DNA of 50,176 bases from JBFXJF01 sp050175155 (GTDB taxonomy: Bacteria; Bacillota; Bacilli; Tepidibacillales; Tepidibacillaceae). The stretch lies in assembly GCA_050175155.1 (NCBI GenBank), contig JBFXJF010000015.1, forward strand, positions 1 through 50,176. The letters run 5' to 3'. Under the pieces are notes generated by a model, which saw nothing but the letters and a program-made list of their open reading frames with translations, had not been told where the DNA came from and made no database searches. Below are positions 1-9,392 of the stretch, one piece after another (position 1 is the first letter of the stretch; each line of letters starts with the position of its first letter). Position numbers and translations under genes: made by a program.

Positions 1-88
1 TGTTTCAATAAATTGACTTTTTAGCAAAGAATTCTTTACTCAAATTATTTTATCTCAACTTTTTTTTGGATATTTAGGCTAAAATTAT

Positions 89-2857
89 TTGACTTTTAAT
101 GGTTGGATTAATTCGCCGTTCAACAATAAGTCTTTAATTGAAAATGCTTTAGGGCTATTGAAGGAAAAAGAAGAAATTCTAAAAGATTACAATAATAAAG
201 AAAAACAAGTAGATTTGAAAACAAAGGAAAAAGATGATTTTGAAAAAGAAGTAAAAAATGCAGATGAAATCTTTATTGAAATAAAAGAAGAGTATATTGA
301 AAAAATTAACAAGTATAATCAAAATAACATATACTTTAAAATTGATAAAGAAAGATTAGAAAAAATAATTGACACTATATTTAATTACTCTACTGATGAT
401 TATTTTGATAACGTTAGAAAAATATATAATGATGCCCTTAATGAACAGCTTAACGAGGTAAGGCTGAAAGTTAGACTAAAGGATAATCTTGTAACAGAAA
501 AGCAAAATGAAATTAATGATAAAAATAATGAAATTGAAGAATGGAAAGCTAAAAAGGATCCTGAACCCGTAAGAAAACAAGAAGTAATAGATAACAGAAT
601 TAAGCTTAATGAATTAAATATACCTTATGTACCGTTGTACAAAGCAATTGATTTCAATGATGGCGTGGATGAAAAAACTAAAGCTTCAGTAGAAGAATCC
701 TTTTTGGAAATGGGACTTTTAGATGCACTTGTTATACCGGAAAAATATAAAGAGTCAGTATTCCAAATAGATGGCAATGTATGCGATAAATATATTTTCG
801 CAGACCCAAATTACTTAAGCTATGAGTTGTCCCAAATAATGCATACTGATAAAAATTATGGTGAATTATCAAGCAACTTAGATGATGTGTTAAAAAGCGT
901 ATTAGTTGATGAAGCAAAAAATTCAACATTTATTTCTAATGACGGCATATATGGATTAGGTATTCTGAGAGGTAAGATAACCGGTAATTACAAACCAAAA
1001 TTTATAGGTGTTACTGCCAGAAAACAATTTAGAGAAGAAAAATTAATTGAGCTGGCAGCAGAACTTAATAATTTAATAAATGAAAAAAATGAACTTCAAG
1101 CAGAAATGAACTCTTTGTTAAATAAACAAGAAACAATTATTGTGGAAGGCGATAATTTTCCTTCTGAAAACGAGCTAAATCACTCTAAAAACATTCTAAT
1201 TGAAGCAAAACAAAAATTATCAAAAAGTGTTGAAGAGTTAGCCCAAGCAAATAGGCAATTAGAAGAAGCAAAAAAAGAAGTAATAGTGATTAAAGAGAAA
1301 TGCTATCATGCCTGTGAAAAAATTTTTATAGAGCCTAAAAACCATGATACATTTTCAGATGCTATAAAAACTGCTAATGAATATAGTTTTAATTTAAAGG
1401 ATTTAATAAGTGAACATACTCTTTATTTAAATTTTAACAATAACTTAAAAGACAAAAATGATGACAAGCTTGATGTTGAATTTGATATATCAGAATTAAT
1501 AGGTGAAATAAATACTATAGAACAATCAATCAAAGAATTAAGTTATAATATTGAAAATATTAATAAAACACTAAAGTCATCTGATATTGCCAATATACAA
1601 AATGAAATAAATCAATGTATTAAAAAACTAGATGAACTTCCAAAGATTATAGTTGATTGTTCAAATAAAATTACAGCTTTGAATACAAGCATAAATCATA
1701 TTAATGAGGATTTAATTAAGCTTGACAACAAAAAGCAAGAAATAGACCAAAGATTACAATGGTCAATATCCCTTTTTAAGAGTGAATTAAAATTAGGTTA
1801 TGTATATGAATATCATGATGAAGAAAATATGATTAATATTGCTAAAAAACTTATTGTATCCCTTGAAGAAGCTAAAAACTTCAAGAAAAACAGCAAGGAT
1901 ACAGAAAATGAATTACAACAAATTTATTATTTAGAAAGAAATATTCTTGCTGAATATAAATTAAGTCTTGAAATTATAAATGACAGATGTTTCATAAATG
2001 CAAAATACTTAGGCAAAGCTTTAAATTTCTATGAGCTGAAAAAGCAAATCGAAGAAAATATTGAAACGCAAAGCCAAATTATTAAAGATAAAGACAGAGA
2101 AATGTTTGAAGATATATTGGCAAACAACTTAAGTAAAAAAATAAGAGCAAAAATATTTCATAGTAAAAAATGGGTTAATGACATGAATGAGTTGATGGAA
2201 TCACTTGATACATCAAGCGGTTTGACCTTCAGCTTGAAATGGATTGGTAAAAAAGCTGAAAGTGAAGAAGAATTAAGCTCTGAAGAATTAGTTAGGTTTT
2301 TAGAAAGAGATTCTAGACTTATGAAGCAAGAAGATATAGAGAAATTTACAAAGCATTTTAAGTCAAAAATAGAAAGAGCAAGAACGATAATGTTTGATAA
2401 GGGAGAAACAAAAAGCTTTCATGCAACAATTAAAGAAATTCTCGATTATAGAAACTGGTTTGAATTTCAGCTGTATTATACAAAAACAAATGAAAGAAAA
2501 AGAGAGCTTACAAATAATGCATTTTTCACATTCAGCGGAGGAGAAAAGGCCATGGCTATGTATGTACCTTTGTTTTCTGCAGTAAATGCAAGATATCAAG
2601 GAGCCAGAAAAGATTGCCCAAGAATTATTTGTTTAGATGAAGCTTTTGCAGGAGTAGATTCAAAAAATATTAGAGACATGTTCAGGTTACTTGAACAATT
2701 AGATTTAAGCTTTATAATAAACTCACAAGTTCTTTGGGGAGATTATGATACTGTGCCCAAACTGTCAGTAATTGAGATAATAAGACCAAACAATTCAAAT
2801 ACTGTAAGCCTTATAAGATATAAATGGAATGGCAAGTACAGAGAAATGGTGGTTTAG
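89..2857 (+). pseudogene. jetC: 5'-truncated Wadjet type III JetC (SMC-like ATPase, TIGR02680 type)
   Basis: The open frame (922 codons from a TTG) holds long Glu/Lys-rich coiled-coil stretches. It ends in an ABC/SMC C-terminal lobe: signature FSGGEKA near residue 815 and Walker B RIICLDEAFAGVD about 35 residues on. Family members of this SbcC/SMC type are about 1300-1350 aa and start with a P-loop. Here the first ~430 residues, including Walker A, are absent. In-frame stops lie at 14-16 and 80-82, and the other two frames of bases 1-88 also hold stops, so one frameshift does not explain the loss. JetC normally forms the DNA-loop-extruding ATPase of the Wadjet anti-plasmid complex. Without the N-terminal lobe it should not bind ATP. 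The downstream jetD start lies 5 bases after its stop. Family call is confident; pseudogene status depends on sequence left of the window. Confidence 0.72.
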
Positions 2858-2862
2858 TAAGA

Positions 2863-4158
2863 ATGGAAAAATTGTTGGAAGAGTGTGTTTCGTATTTTAA
2901 AGGCAATAAAGCATATAGGAGAATATTCGATAAAATTAAAGAAAAGTATATAAGCATCGGAACATTTAGCGGCACCATCAAATTAGAAAATATTTCCGAA
3001 GATGAAAAAAAAGCCCTGATAGATTTATTAGGGCAAAAGTTTTACCTTAATAAAACTCGTACAATAAAAGTTAATGATATAGTAGAGTCTTTAAAATATA
3101 CTAAATTTGAAGGTGTTGATTTTTATGCAATGCTTTGCAAGTATTTTGGAGAGAGAATAATAATCAATAAAGACATAAAGGAAACTAACAGGTTAAAAAA
3201 GGATAATTTTTTTAATAATTTGAAAAGTTCTGTGGATTTAAACGTTTATTGCTTTATAACAGATACATTTGAAAATAAAGTCAGTGGTTGCTACAATTTA
3301 CTGATTAACAAATATAATGAAGACAGCACCGGAGAAAAATTACTTAAAGAATTGATTTGTTTAAACAATATATGCCATAAATTAAATAGTAAATCAATGT
3401 TAAGAATAGCAATTTTGGCTTCAGAGGTTACAAGTAATCCACATGCATTAGACGAAGATACCTTTTTAAATAAAATACTTACATATTATATATGTGAAAA
3501 AAATAGTACAAAACTTCCTAAAAATGCAGAAGAAAAAAATACATTGTTTTATGAAAATAATATACTTAAAGATGATATTTCTAATAATACTTTAGTTGCA
3601 GGTATTTTTGCCTATACATTACAAAATACTAATTTGGCAGAGTGCAAAGGTTGGAACAGCTTGGCTTTGGAATATGAGCCCATCGTCCTGTCTTTAGTGA
3701 ATTTAAATAAGATAAGTGCATTAATGCCCATGAACAATAAGGTAATTATTGTGGAGAATCCAACAGTATTTATGAAAATGCACGAGGTTATATCTTGCAA
3801 TAAAGATAGATGCACCTTAATATGTTCTAACGGGCAAATTAATTTATCTACACTTATGATTTTAGACCTGTTGAGTAAAAATGATTGCATGTTTTATTAT
3901 TCAGGCGATTATGACCCTGAAGGTTTATTAATAACAGATAAATTGCTGCAAAGATATAAAGATAAAATTGAGCCGTTATTTTACTCAGAAGATATTTACA
4001 TGTCTATTATTTCTAATAAGAAAATAGATGATAGAAGGCTGAAACAATTAGATAGAATTATAGATAACCGTTTAATTTCAATAGCTGAGACTATGAGAAA
4101 AGAAAAAAGAGCTGCATATCAGGAGATGTTAGATTTTAATTTGCTTATGAAGAACTAA
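2863..4158 (+). CDS. jetD: Wadjet type III JetD, Toprim-type nuclease subunit (DUF2399/TIGR02679-like)
   Basis: 431 aa. The C-terminal part looks like a topoisomerase VI subunit A-type Toprim fold: an acidic ENP motif near residue 296 and SGDYDPEGL near residue 345 supply the metal-binding Glu and Asp-x-Asp. The N-terminal ~280 residues are helical and resemble the JetD arm region. In Wadjet, JetD is the subunit that cleaves closed circular plasmid DNA once the SMC complex has loaded. I chose ATG 2863, just past the jetC stop, over the ATG at 2824 that overlaps jetC by 34 bases. No strong SD precedes it, which fits translational coupling. The gene looks intact although its upstream partner is truncated, so the system is probably inactive here unless jetC is rebuilt elsewhere. 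Confidence 0.75.
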   Translation: MEKLLEECVSYFKGNKAYRRIFDKIKEKYISIGTFSGTIKLENISEDEKKALIDLLGQKFYLNKTRTIKVNDIVESLKYTKFEGVDFYAMLCKYFGERIIINKDIKETNRLKKDNFFNNLKSSVDLNVYCFITDTFENKVSGCYNLLINKYNEDSTGEKLLKELICLNNICHKLNSKSMLRIAILASEVTSNPHALDEDTFLNKILTYYICEKNSTKLPKNAEEKNTLFYENNILKDDISNNTLVAGIFAYTLQNTNLAECKGWNSLALEYEPIVLSLVNLNKISALMPMNNKVIIVENPTVFMKMHEVISCNKDRCTLICSNGQINLSTLMILDLLSKNDCMFYYSGDYDPEGLLITDKLLQRYKDKIEPLFYSEDIYMSIISNKKIDDRRLKQLDRIIDNRLISIAETMRKEKRAAYQEMLDFNLLMKN

Positions 4159-4211
4159 TTAAAGATAGGGGAAATTCAAAAATAAAATACAATACGAAAA
4201 ACAAATACCAA

Positions 4212-4232
4212 GCCTTGCCCCAAAAACAAGGC
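4212..4232 (+). terminator. Hairpin after jetD (weak terminator candidate)
   Basis: GCCTTG at 4212-4217 pairs perfectly with CAAGGC at 4227-4232 around a 9-base loop, about 55 bases after the jetD stop. No T-run follows, so intrinsic termination is doubtful; it may only mark the end of the operon. Confidence 0.3.
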
Positions 4233-4301
4233 ATGTGAATAAAGTAATCGAAAAATCAGAAATTAGAATATGCCATTTAAATTAATCCCCAATTCAGGAA
4301 A

Positions 4302-4478
4302 TATAATAGATTTTAAAAATAGGGTGCCATCTATTAAAGCTCTATTATCTGGAATATAGGAAAACAAATATATCAAGTGCAGGGCGAAAATGAAAGAGCG
4401 GAATACAATAAAGGACTGTTACAATTTTTATCTTAAAAACTTACTGAAGATTATCCTGAGTTTATTGGGAATAAATAG
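4302..4478 (+). pseudogene. Remnant of a DUF1016 (YhcG-type) PDDEXK nuclease N-terminal domain
   Basis: The 4159-4594 stretch has no intact gene, but 4350-4478 reads WNIGKQI, then QGENERAEYNKGLL, then KLTEDYPEF in one frame, broken by TAA at 4434-4436. This matches the DUF1016 N-terminal pattern (YW-IG-xI, then a Gln/Gly-rich segment, AEYGKGLL, LSxxLT). Upstream, in a different frame, FKNRVPSIKA (about 4311-4340) resembles the start of the same domain, so at least one frameshift or deletion is also present. DUF1016 proteins are nucleases common in defence and type I restriction neighbourhoods. The nuclease domain itself is gone. The assignment rests on motif recall over ~40 residues. Confidence 0.5.
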
Positions 4479-4520
4479 TTATTATGGTTAATTAAACAAC
4501 TTATCTAGTCCATATGCTAG

Positions 4521-4529
4521 TGATATAAT
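4521..4529 (+). promoter_or_regulatory. Extended -10 promoter for the MBL/DUF3006 genes
   Basis: TGA followed by TATAAT (4524-4529) gives an extended -10 element about 65 bases before the next start codon. The -35 position (about 4501-4506) is poor, which is usual when an extended -10 is present. Confidence 0.5.
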
Positions 4530-4594
4530 GTAATTTATGTGCTATTCAATTCATATATTAATAGCAAATAAGTTAAATTTAAGAGGAGCAAGCT

Positions 4595-5743
4595 ATGGAC
4601 ATTTTATTTTTTTTGTTATTTTTATTAAGTTTTGTAGCGATTATTATTGGTCTAATAAAACCAACAGCAGTTATAAGATGGGGTAATCCAGATAAAAGAA
4701 ATAGAAAAAAGGTATTGAAGTTCTATGGAATAGGGTTGATAATATTTTTGGGGGTATTTGTTTTATCCGTAGACAACATAGATGCAACTGAAGATTATAC
4801 TGGCACAACAAATATATCCGAAAATGAAGATGTTGAAGTCACTGAAAATAATATAAAAGAAGAAGAGCCTTCCAAATCTGAAAATGAAACCAATGAATCT
4901 GAGGCAATAAAAGAAATAAACAATGATACTGTTATTACAGGTAATTTGGAAGTTCATTTCATAGATGTAGGGCAGGCAGATTCTATTTTAATTAAAACAG
5001 ATTCAGATTCAATGCTTATAGATGCAGGCAATAATGGTGATTCAGATTTAGTTGTTGACTATATTAAATCACAGGGGATAGATGATTTAGACTATGTAAT
5101 AGGAACACATCCTCACGAAGACCATATTGGAGGATTAGACGCTGTTATTAATTCATTTGAAATTAGTAAGGTTTTAATGCCTAAGCAAATAAGTACTACT
5201 AAAACCTTTGAAGATGTGTTAACATCAATACAAAACAAAGGACTAAAAATAACAACGCCAAAAGTAGGAGCTACATATAATTTAGGCCAAGCTGAGTGGA
5301 CAATATTAGCTCCTAATCAGGAACAGTACGATGAAACTAATAATTCATCAATAGTAATAAGATTAGAATATGACAATAATTCATTTATATTTACAGGAGA
5401 TGCAGAAGAAGCATCAGAACTAGAAATACTAAAAACAACAGGAAATTTAAAATCTAATGTGTTAAAAGCAGGGCACCATGGAAGCAGCAGTTCAACCTCT
5501 GTGGATTTCTTAAATAAAGTGAATCCTACTTATGCTGTTATAAGTGTAGGCTTAGATAACAGCTATGGACATCCTAATTCAGAAATTATTGAAAGGTTAA
5601 CTAATAAAAATATTGAAATACTTAGAACTGATGAACTAGGGACAATAATTTTGACATCAGATGGAAATAATATAAGTTATACAGCTAATAAATCAAATGT
5701 TGTTGCAAATAAACCTGTAAAGCAAACAGAAAAGGAAATATGA
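4595..5743 (+). CDS. Membrane-anchored ComEC/Rec2-like metallo-beta-lactamase-fold hydrolase
   Basis: 382 aa. Two N-terminal hydrophobic segments (about residues 4-24 and 49-65) are followed by a low-complexity acidic/Ser/Thr linker to ~115, then an MBL domain. The domain shows VGQADSILI, LIDAGNNGD, the zinc motif HPHEDHIGG (172-180), FTGDAEE (near 267), GHHGSS (near 293) and SYGHPN. This set is typical of the ComEC C-terminal domain and stand-alone relatives, which act on phosphodiesters or nucleic acids outside the membrane. The multi-span competence channel is absent, so this is not ComEC. The catalytic domain is probably extracellular. ATG at 4595 has AGAGGAG at a good distance. The DUF3006 gene follows by 57 bases, a pairing often seen in Bacillota. 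Substrate unknown. Confidence 0.85.
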   Translation: MDILFFLLFLLSFVAIIIGLIKPTAVIRWGNPDKRNRKKVLKFYGIGLIIFLGVFVLSVDNIDATEDYTGTTNISENEDVEVTENNIKEEEPSKSENETNESEAIKEINNDTVITGNLEVHFIDVGQADSILIKTDSDSMLIDAGNNGDSDLVVDYIKSQGIDDLDYVIGTHPHEDHIGGLDAVINSFEISKVLMPKQISTTKTFEDVLTSIQNKGLKITTPKVGATYNLGQAEWTILAPNQEQYDETNNSSIVIRLEYDNNSFIFTGDAEEASELEILKTTGNLKSNVLKAGHHGSSSSTSVDFLNKVNPTYAVISVGLDNSYGHPNSEIIERLTNKNIEILRTDELGTIILTSDGNNISYTANKSNVVANKPVKQTEKEI

Positions 5744-5800
5744 TGCCAACAATAATTTAGTTAGCGTATTTAATGATTAATTTATTAATGAGGTGATACT

Positions 5801-5995
5801 TTGAAAGTAATAATTGATAGGTTTGAAGGAGACTTTGCTGTAGTTGAAACAGAAGATAAAGTTATGGTTAATTTACACAAATCACTGATTCTGGGGGCAA
5901 AAGAAGGAGATGTAATCTCAATCACAATAGACGAAGAAGAAACACAAAAAAGAAAAGATAAAATACAAAAAATGATGGTGGATTTGTGGGAATAA
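5801..5995 (+). CDS. DUF3006 family small protein
   Basis: 64 aa, begins with TTG 5801 placed correctly after GAGGTGAT (5790-5797). The sequence runs KVIIDRFEGDFAVVE, then a short beta-strand-rich body with IDEEET and a charged helical tail, the standard pattern of DUF3006. No catalytic residues are visible. It lies directly after the MBL hydrolase gene and is probably cotranscribed. Molecular role is unknown; an accessory role to the MBL protein is an inference from the frequent pairing. It ends 8 bases from the convergent YitT gene. Confidence 0.75.
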   Translation: MKVIIDRFEGDFAVVETEDKVMVNLHKSLILGAKEGDVISITIDEEETQKRKDKIQKMMVDLWE

Positions 5996-6003
5996 GACTA
6001 TTC

Positions 6004-6840
6004 TCAAAATCCTTCTCCTTCTACTTCAGTAACATAGGATACAACTACAAAAGCTTCCTTATCAATAGCTTTAATAAAGTCTCGAATTCTAATATATTCA
6101 TTTCTTGAGACGATTGTATTTATAATTTTTTTATCGTCATTGGAATAGCCACCAGTTGCATGATAAATGGTAGTTCCCCTGTTTATTTCATTTAAAATAT
6201 ATTTATTTATGGCATCTAACTCCTTAGATATTATATTCATATTTACCTTTACATTAAAGCCGGCAATTATTTTATCAATAATAAAGGAGTTCATCACTAT
6301 GCCAAGAAGCGCGTACATTCCAAGTCTTGCACCAAAAACAAAACCGGCAAATAATGTAATTATAAAATCAGAAGCCAGCAATGACTTTCCAATATCCAAA
6401 TGAGTATATTTATTAATTATTTTGGCAATTATGTCCGTTCCTCCGGTTGAAGCATTTTCATTGAAAATAATCCCCATTCCAATACCAACAATAAAAATTC
6501 CAAATATCAAGTTAATAAATAAGTCGTCTGTAAAGGGCTGATTCATGGGAATCACAATTTCAAATAATGCAATAAATCCCGATACTGCAAGACTTGAGTA
6601 TATAGTATATCCTCCAAATTCCTTACCTAATATTATAAAAGCAATTAAAAACAATATTACGTTAATAATACCAAGTATTATGCCCATGGGGATACTTGGA
6701 AGTAAATAGCTTATAATTATTGCAATTCCAGTTGCTCCTCCTACTACAAGATTAGAAGGTATTAAGAAAAAGTACAAGCCTGATGTTACGATAACAATAC
6801 CAAGAGTAATCAAGAAAAACCTTTTAAAATCGAATTTCAT
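6004..6840 (-). CDS. YitT family integral membrane protein (DUF161 + DUF2179)
   Basis: 278 aa. The N-terminal ~200 residues are five or six hydrophobic spans with the family pattern NLVVGGATGIA near residue 30 and STGGTDIIA near 132. The C-terminal ~75 residues form the soluble DUF2179 domain (GTTIYHATGGY, then RNEYIRIRDFI). Length and domain order match the YitT/YqfU/YpjC family of Bacillota. Function in the family is not settled; a transport role is assumed. ATG at 6840 is preceded on this strand by GGAGGC and an extended -10 promoter, so it is a single-gene unit, convergent with the DUF3006 gene. It is the only convincing - strand gene in the window. Confidence 0.88.
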   Translation of the reverse strand: MKFDFKRFFLITLGIVIVTSGLYFFLIPSNLVVGGATGIAIIISYLLPSIPMGIILGIINVILFLIAFIILGKEFGGYTIYSSLAVSGFIALFEIVIPMNQPFTDDLFINLIFGIFIVGIGMGIIFNENASTGGTDIIAKIINKYTHLDIGKSLLASDFIITLFAGFVFGARLGMYALLGIVMNSFIIDKIIAGFNVKVNMNIISKELDAINKYILNEINRGTTIYHATGGYSNDDKKIINTIVSRNEYIRIRDFIKAIDKEAFVVVSYVTEVEGEGF

Positions 6841-6869
6841 CGAGCTGCCTCCGACAATTTACTTTTTAT

Positions 6870-6878
6870 ATTATAGCA
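6870..6878 (-). promoter_or_regulatory. Extended -10 promoter for the yitT-type gene
   Basis: On the - strand, TGC followed by TATAAT (bases 6875-6870) is an extended -10 element about 30 bases upstream of the ATG at 6840. The -35 region is A/T-rich without a clear TTGACA. Confidence 0.55.
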
Positions 6879-6925
6879 AAAATTATTTTTTTAATACAAA
6901 GTTGCAAAACTTGCGGCTTAATTTT

Positions 6926-6950
6926 GCACTTCTTTAATGAAGTGCTTTTT
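6926..6950 (+). terminator. Intrinsic terminator-like hairpin
   Basis: GCACTTC (6926-6932) and GAAGTGC (6939-6945) form a perfect 7-bp stem with a 6-base loop, followed by TTTTT. It lies between two divergent genes, so it terminates no visible + strand gene. It could be a leftover, or an attenuator if transcription enters from the left. Confidence 0.5.
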
Positions 6951-7075
6951 AATGAAAATAAAGGTGAAACATTTTACTATAGCTTATAGTATTTTGATGA
7001 CAAAACAAGTATAATATAAAGTATTAAGTGCTTTGGTGGGGTGAACATCAAAGAGATCTTGGAAGGAGAGCCAAT

Positions 7076-7618
7076 ATGAATGTATTAGTACTTACAGGAA
7101 GTCCACATACAAATGGAACAACTGCATTGCTTGCGGATGAGTTTTGTGAGGGTGCAATAGAATCTAGTCATGAAGTTATTCGCTTTGATACAGCTAAATT
7201 AAAAATTAATCCATGTCTTGGATGCAATCACTGCCGAAGAAATGAAGGTAAATGTGTCCATGAATATGATGATATGATTGAAATAATCATACAATTATTA
7301 AACGCTGATGTTGTTGTATTGGTATCACCGCTTTATTACTTCGGTATGACAGCTCAATTAAAAAGAGTAATAGACAGGTTTTATTCAGTTAATTCGTTAC
7401 TTAGAGAAAATTCTAAAAAACTATATTTAATAGCTGCAGGTGCAGATACTTATGATTGGGCTATGGATGGAATAAATAGCCATTACAAATGCTTGTGCAA
7501 TTATCTCCACTGGCAGGAAGGCGGAACACTATTGGCTTATGGATTAGGCACCAGGCAGGATGCTGAAAACAGTGATTATAAAAACTTGGCTAGGAAATTG
7601 GGAAGAGAATTAAACTAG
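7076..7618 (+). CDS. NADPH-dependent FMN reductase / iron-sulfur flavoprotein-like oxidoreductase
   Basis: 180 aa flavodoxin-like fold: an FMN phosphate loop LTGSPHTNGTT at the N terminus, a Cys-rich CLGCNHC segment near residue 45, and VSPLYYFGMTAQLK near 85-100. These are typical of the NADPH-dependent FMN reductases related to iron-sulfur flavoproteins. It probably moves electrons from NAD(P)H through FMN to an unknown acceptor in the cytoplasm. I chose ATG 7076, which follows GGAAGGAG at normal spacing, instead of the upstream in-frame TTG at 7028. A nitroreductase starts 8 bases after the stop, so the two flavoproteins form an operon. Confidence 0.83.
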   Translation: MNVLVLTGSPHTNGTTALLADEFCEGAIESSHEVIRFDTAKLKINPCLGCNHCRRNEGKCVHEYDDMIEIIIQLLNADVVVLVSPLYYFGMTAQLKRVIDRFYSVNSLLRENSKKLYLIAAGADTYDWAMDGINSHYKCLCNYLHWQEGGTLLAYGLGTRQDAENSDYKNLARKLGRELN

Positions 7619-7626
7619 GAGGCATC

Positions 7627-8355
7627 ATGAACGAAGTAATCAAATTATTAAAGTCACATACATCAATTAGAAAATTTAATGAAACAAAAATCACCGATGA
7701 ACAAGTACAGTACATTATAGAATCAGCTATGCAAGGGGCAACTGCTGGAAATATGATGGCTTACAGTATAATTAAAATAAGGTCAAAGGATACACTGTCC
7801 AAGCTTGCAATTAGCTGTGACAATCAGCCATTTATTGCAAATGCAGATTTGGCTTTATTATTTGTTGCTGATAATTATAAGTGGCATAGTTTTTATAAAC
7901 AACGAAATATTTCAAATACATTTACTGACTATGAAGGCCCCTGTATAAGTGATTTCATGTTAGGAGTTGAAGATGCAATGATTGCAGCACAAAATGCAGT
8001 TATAGCAGCAGAAAGCTTAGGAATCGGGATCTGCTACATAGGTGATATAATGGAAAACTATGAATATCACAAGGAGCTTTTTAATTTACCGAATTTCACA
8101 ATGCCCATAGCATTAGTTGTGATGGGAAACTATGACACCAAGCCACAAATAAGAGAAAGGTTTGATAAATCATGTGTAGTATTTGATGAAATTTATCCAG
8201 CAATAACTGAAGAATTTATTAACAATATGTTTGCAAATGAAGAATCCAAGGATAAAGACTTTGCTGTAAAATATTATAAAAGAAAAATGGATGCCCCATT
8301 TTTTAAAGAAATGATTAGATCCATAAAGCTATATATTAATGAATGGAATCATTGA
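7627..8355 (+). CDS. NfsA/FRP-type nitroreductase, copy 1
   Basis: 242 aa. The start of the nitroreductase fold is plain: HTSIRKF near residue 11, ATAGNMMAYSIIKI near 40, and IAAQNAVIAAESLGIG near 117, which form the FMN site. It follows the oxygen-insensitive NfsA/flavin reductase P pattern: a homodimeric FMN enzyme reducing nitro compounds, quinones or flavins with NAD(P)H. ATG 7627 has AGGAGG just upstream and lies 8 bases after the FMN reductase. A second copy at 40499 differs at about 30 of 242 positions by eye, so the gene was duplicated and the two flank most of the defence cassettes. The physiological substrate cannot be read from sequence. Confidence 0.87.
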   Translation: MNEVIKLLKSHTSIRKFNETKITDEQVQYIIESAMQGATAGNMMAYSIIKIRSKDTLSKLAISCDNQPFIANADLALLFVADNYKWHSFYKQRNISNTFTDYEGPCISDFMLGVEDAMIAAQNAVIAAESLGIGICYIGDIMENYEYHKELFNLPNFTMPIALVVMGNYDTKPQIRERFDKSCVVFDEIYPAITEEFINNMFANEESKDKDFAVKYYKRKMDAPFFKEMIRSIKLYINEWNH

Positions 8356-8361
8356 CTTGAG

Positions 8362-8440
8362 TATAGTATAGACTATGCATACCATATCTGATTATTTTGG
8401 ATCATTAAGTTATTGGTATGATAAAGACGGTTATACTATA
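8362..8440. repeat. Nested inverted repeats between nitroreductase and nfo
   Basis: TATAGTATA (8362-8370) pairs with TATACTATA (8432-8440), and inside it CATACCA (8378-8384) pairs with TGGTATG (8414-8420). The arms nest, giving one long imperfect hairpin with interior loops of 7 and 11 bases and a 29-base end loop. It lies in the 162-base gap before nfo. It may be a transcript structure or a relic; no T-run follows. Confidence 0.35.
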
Positions 8441-8517
8441 TTTCATAAAGTTTATTATCCTTAAATTTGGGTATAACAAATGCTATATAAAGTCTAGAAA
8501 CAATAACAGGAGAATAT

Positions 8518-9354
8518 ATGTTAAAAATAGGGTGCCATCTATCAACATCAAAGGGATATGAAGCAATGGGAAAGGATGCAGTGAAAATTGGAGCCAATAC
8601 ATTTCAATTTTTTACCCGCAATCCAAGAGGTAGCAAGGCAAAGGCTATTGATGTTGAAGATGTGGAAAAATTACTAAAAATAATGAAAGAAAATAATTTT
8701 GCCAAGGTAGTAGGTCATGCTCCATATACCTTAAATATTTGCTCTTCAGATGAACGAACGCGTGAATTTGCATTAGAGGTCTTAGAGGATGATTTAAAAA
8801 GGATGGAATACCTACCATACAATTTATATAATTTCCATCCTGGCAGCCATGTTAAATTAGGAATAGATGTAGGCGTAAACTATATAGTTGAAGCATTAAA
8901 TAAGGTATTAAAGAAAGATCAAACTACATTGGTATTACTAGAAACAATGTCAGGAAAAGGAACTGAAATAGGCAGAACCTTTGAAGAATTAAAACTAATA
9001 TTAGATGGTGTCCACCTTCAGGAAAAAATGGGAGTGTGCCTTGATACTTGCCATGTATACGATGCCGGATATGATATAGTTAATGACTTGGATGGTGTAT
9101 TAAATGAGTTTGACAGTATAATAGGACTTGAAAAGCTTCATGCTATACATTTAAATGACAGCAAAAATCCTTTCAACAGTCATAAAGACCGCCACGAAAC
9201 TATTGGCAATGGCCACATAGGATTAGAAGCAATAGCTAGAATAATAAATCACCCAAAACTATGCAATTTGCCTTTTTTATTAGAAACTCCAAACGAATTA
9301 GAGGGACATGAGAAGGAAATAAGTAAGCTTAAAAAGGTGTATAAAGATTGTTAG
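8518..9354 (+). CDS. nfo: Endonuclease IV (AP endonuclease)
   Basis: 278 aa, full family length. It hydrolyses the phosphodiester 5' to abasic sites in base excision repair, using three zinc ions in a TIM barrel. Visible zinc-ligand motifs in order: GHAPYTLN (near 66), NFHPGSH (near 105), LLETMSGKG (142), CLDTCHVYDAG (175-185), IHLNDS (near 212), KDRHETIG (near 225) and LLETPN (near 256). The N terminus MLKIGCHLS is typical. ATG 8518 is preceded by CAGGAG. It is separated by 162 bases from the nitroreductase, so it may have its own promoter. The first 22 bases after the ATG region recur in the decayed segment at 4313. Confidence 0.95.
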   Translation: MLKIGCHLSTSKGYEAMGKDAVKIGANTFQFFTRNPRGSKAKAIDVEDVEKLLKIMKENNFAKVVGHAPYTLNICSSDERTREFALEVLEDDLKRMEYLPYNLYNFHPGSHVKLGIDVGVNYIVEALNKVLKKDQTTLVLLETMSGKGTEIGRTFEELKLILDGVHLQEKMGVCLDTCHVYDAGYDIVNDLDGVLNEFDSIIGLEKLHAIHLNDSKNPFNSHKDRHETIGNGHIGLEAIARIINHPKLCNLPFLLETPNELEGHEKEISKLKKVYKDC

Positions 9355-9392
9355 GGACAAAATGTCGTATGTGATTTATTTTGGAGGAAATG

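Noticed and set aside
7028..7075. Upstream in-frame start for the FMN reductase
   Set aside because: The flavodoxin fold begins at MNVLVLTGSPH and ATG 7076 has the only well placed ribosome binding site.
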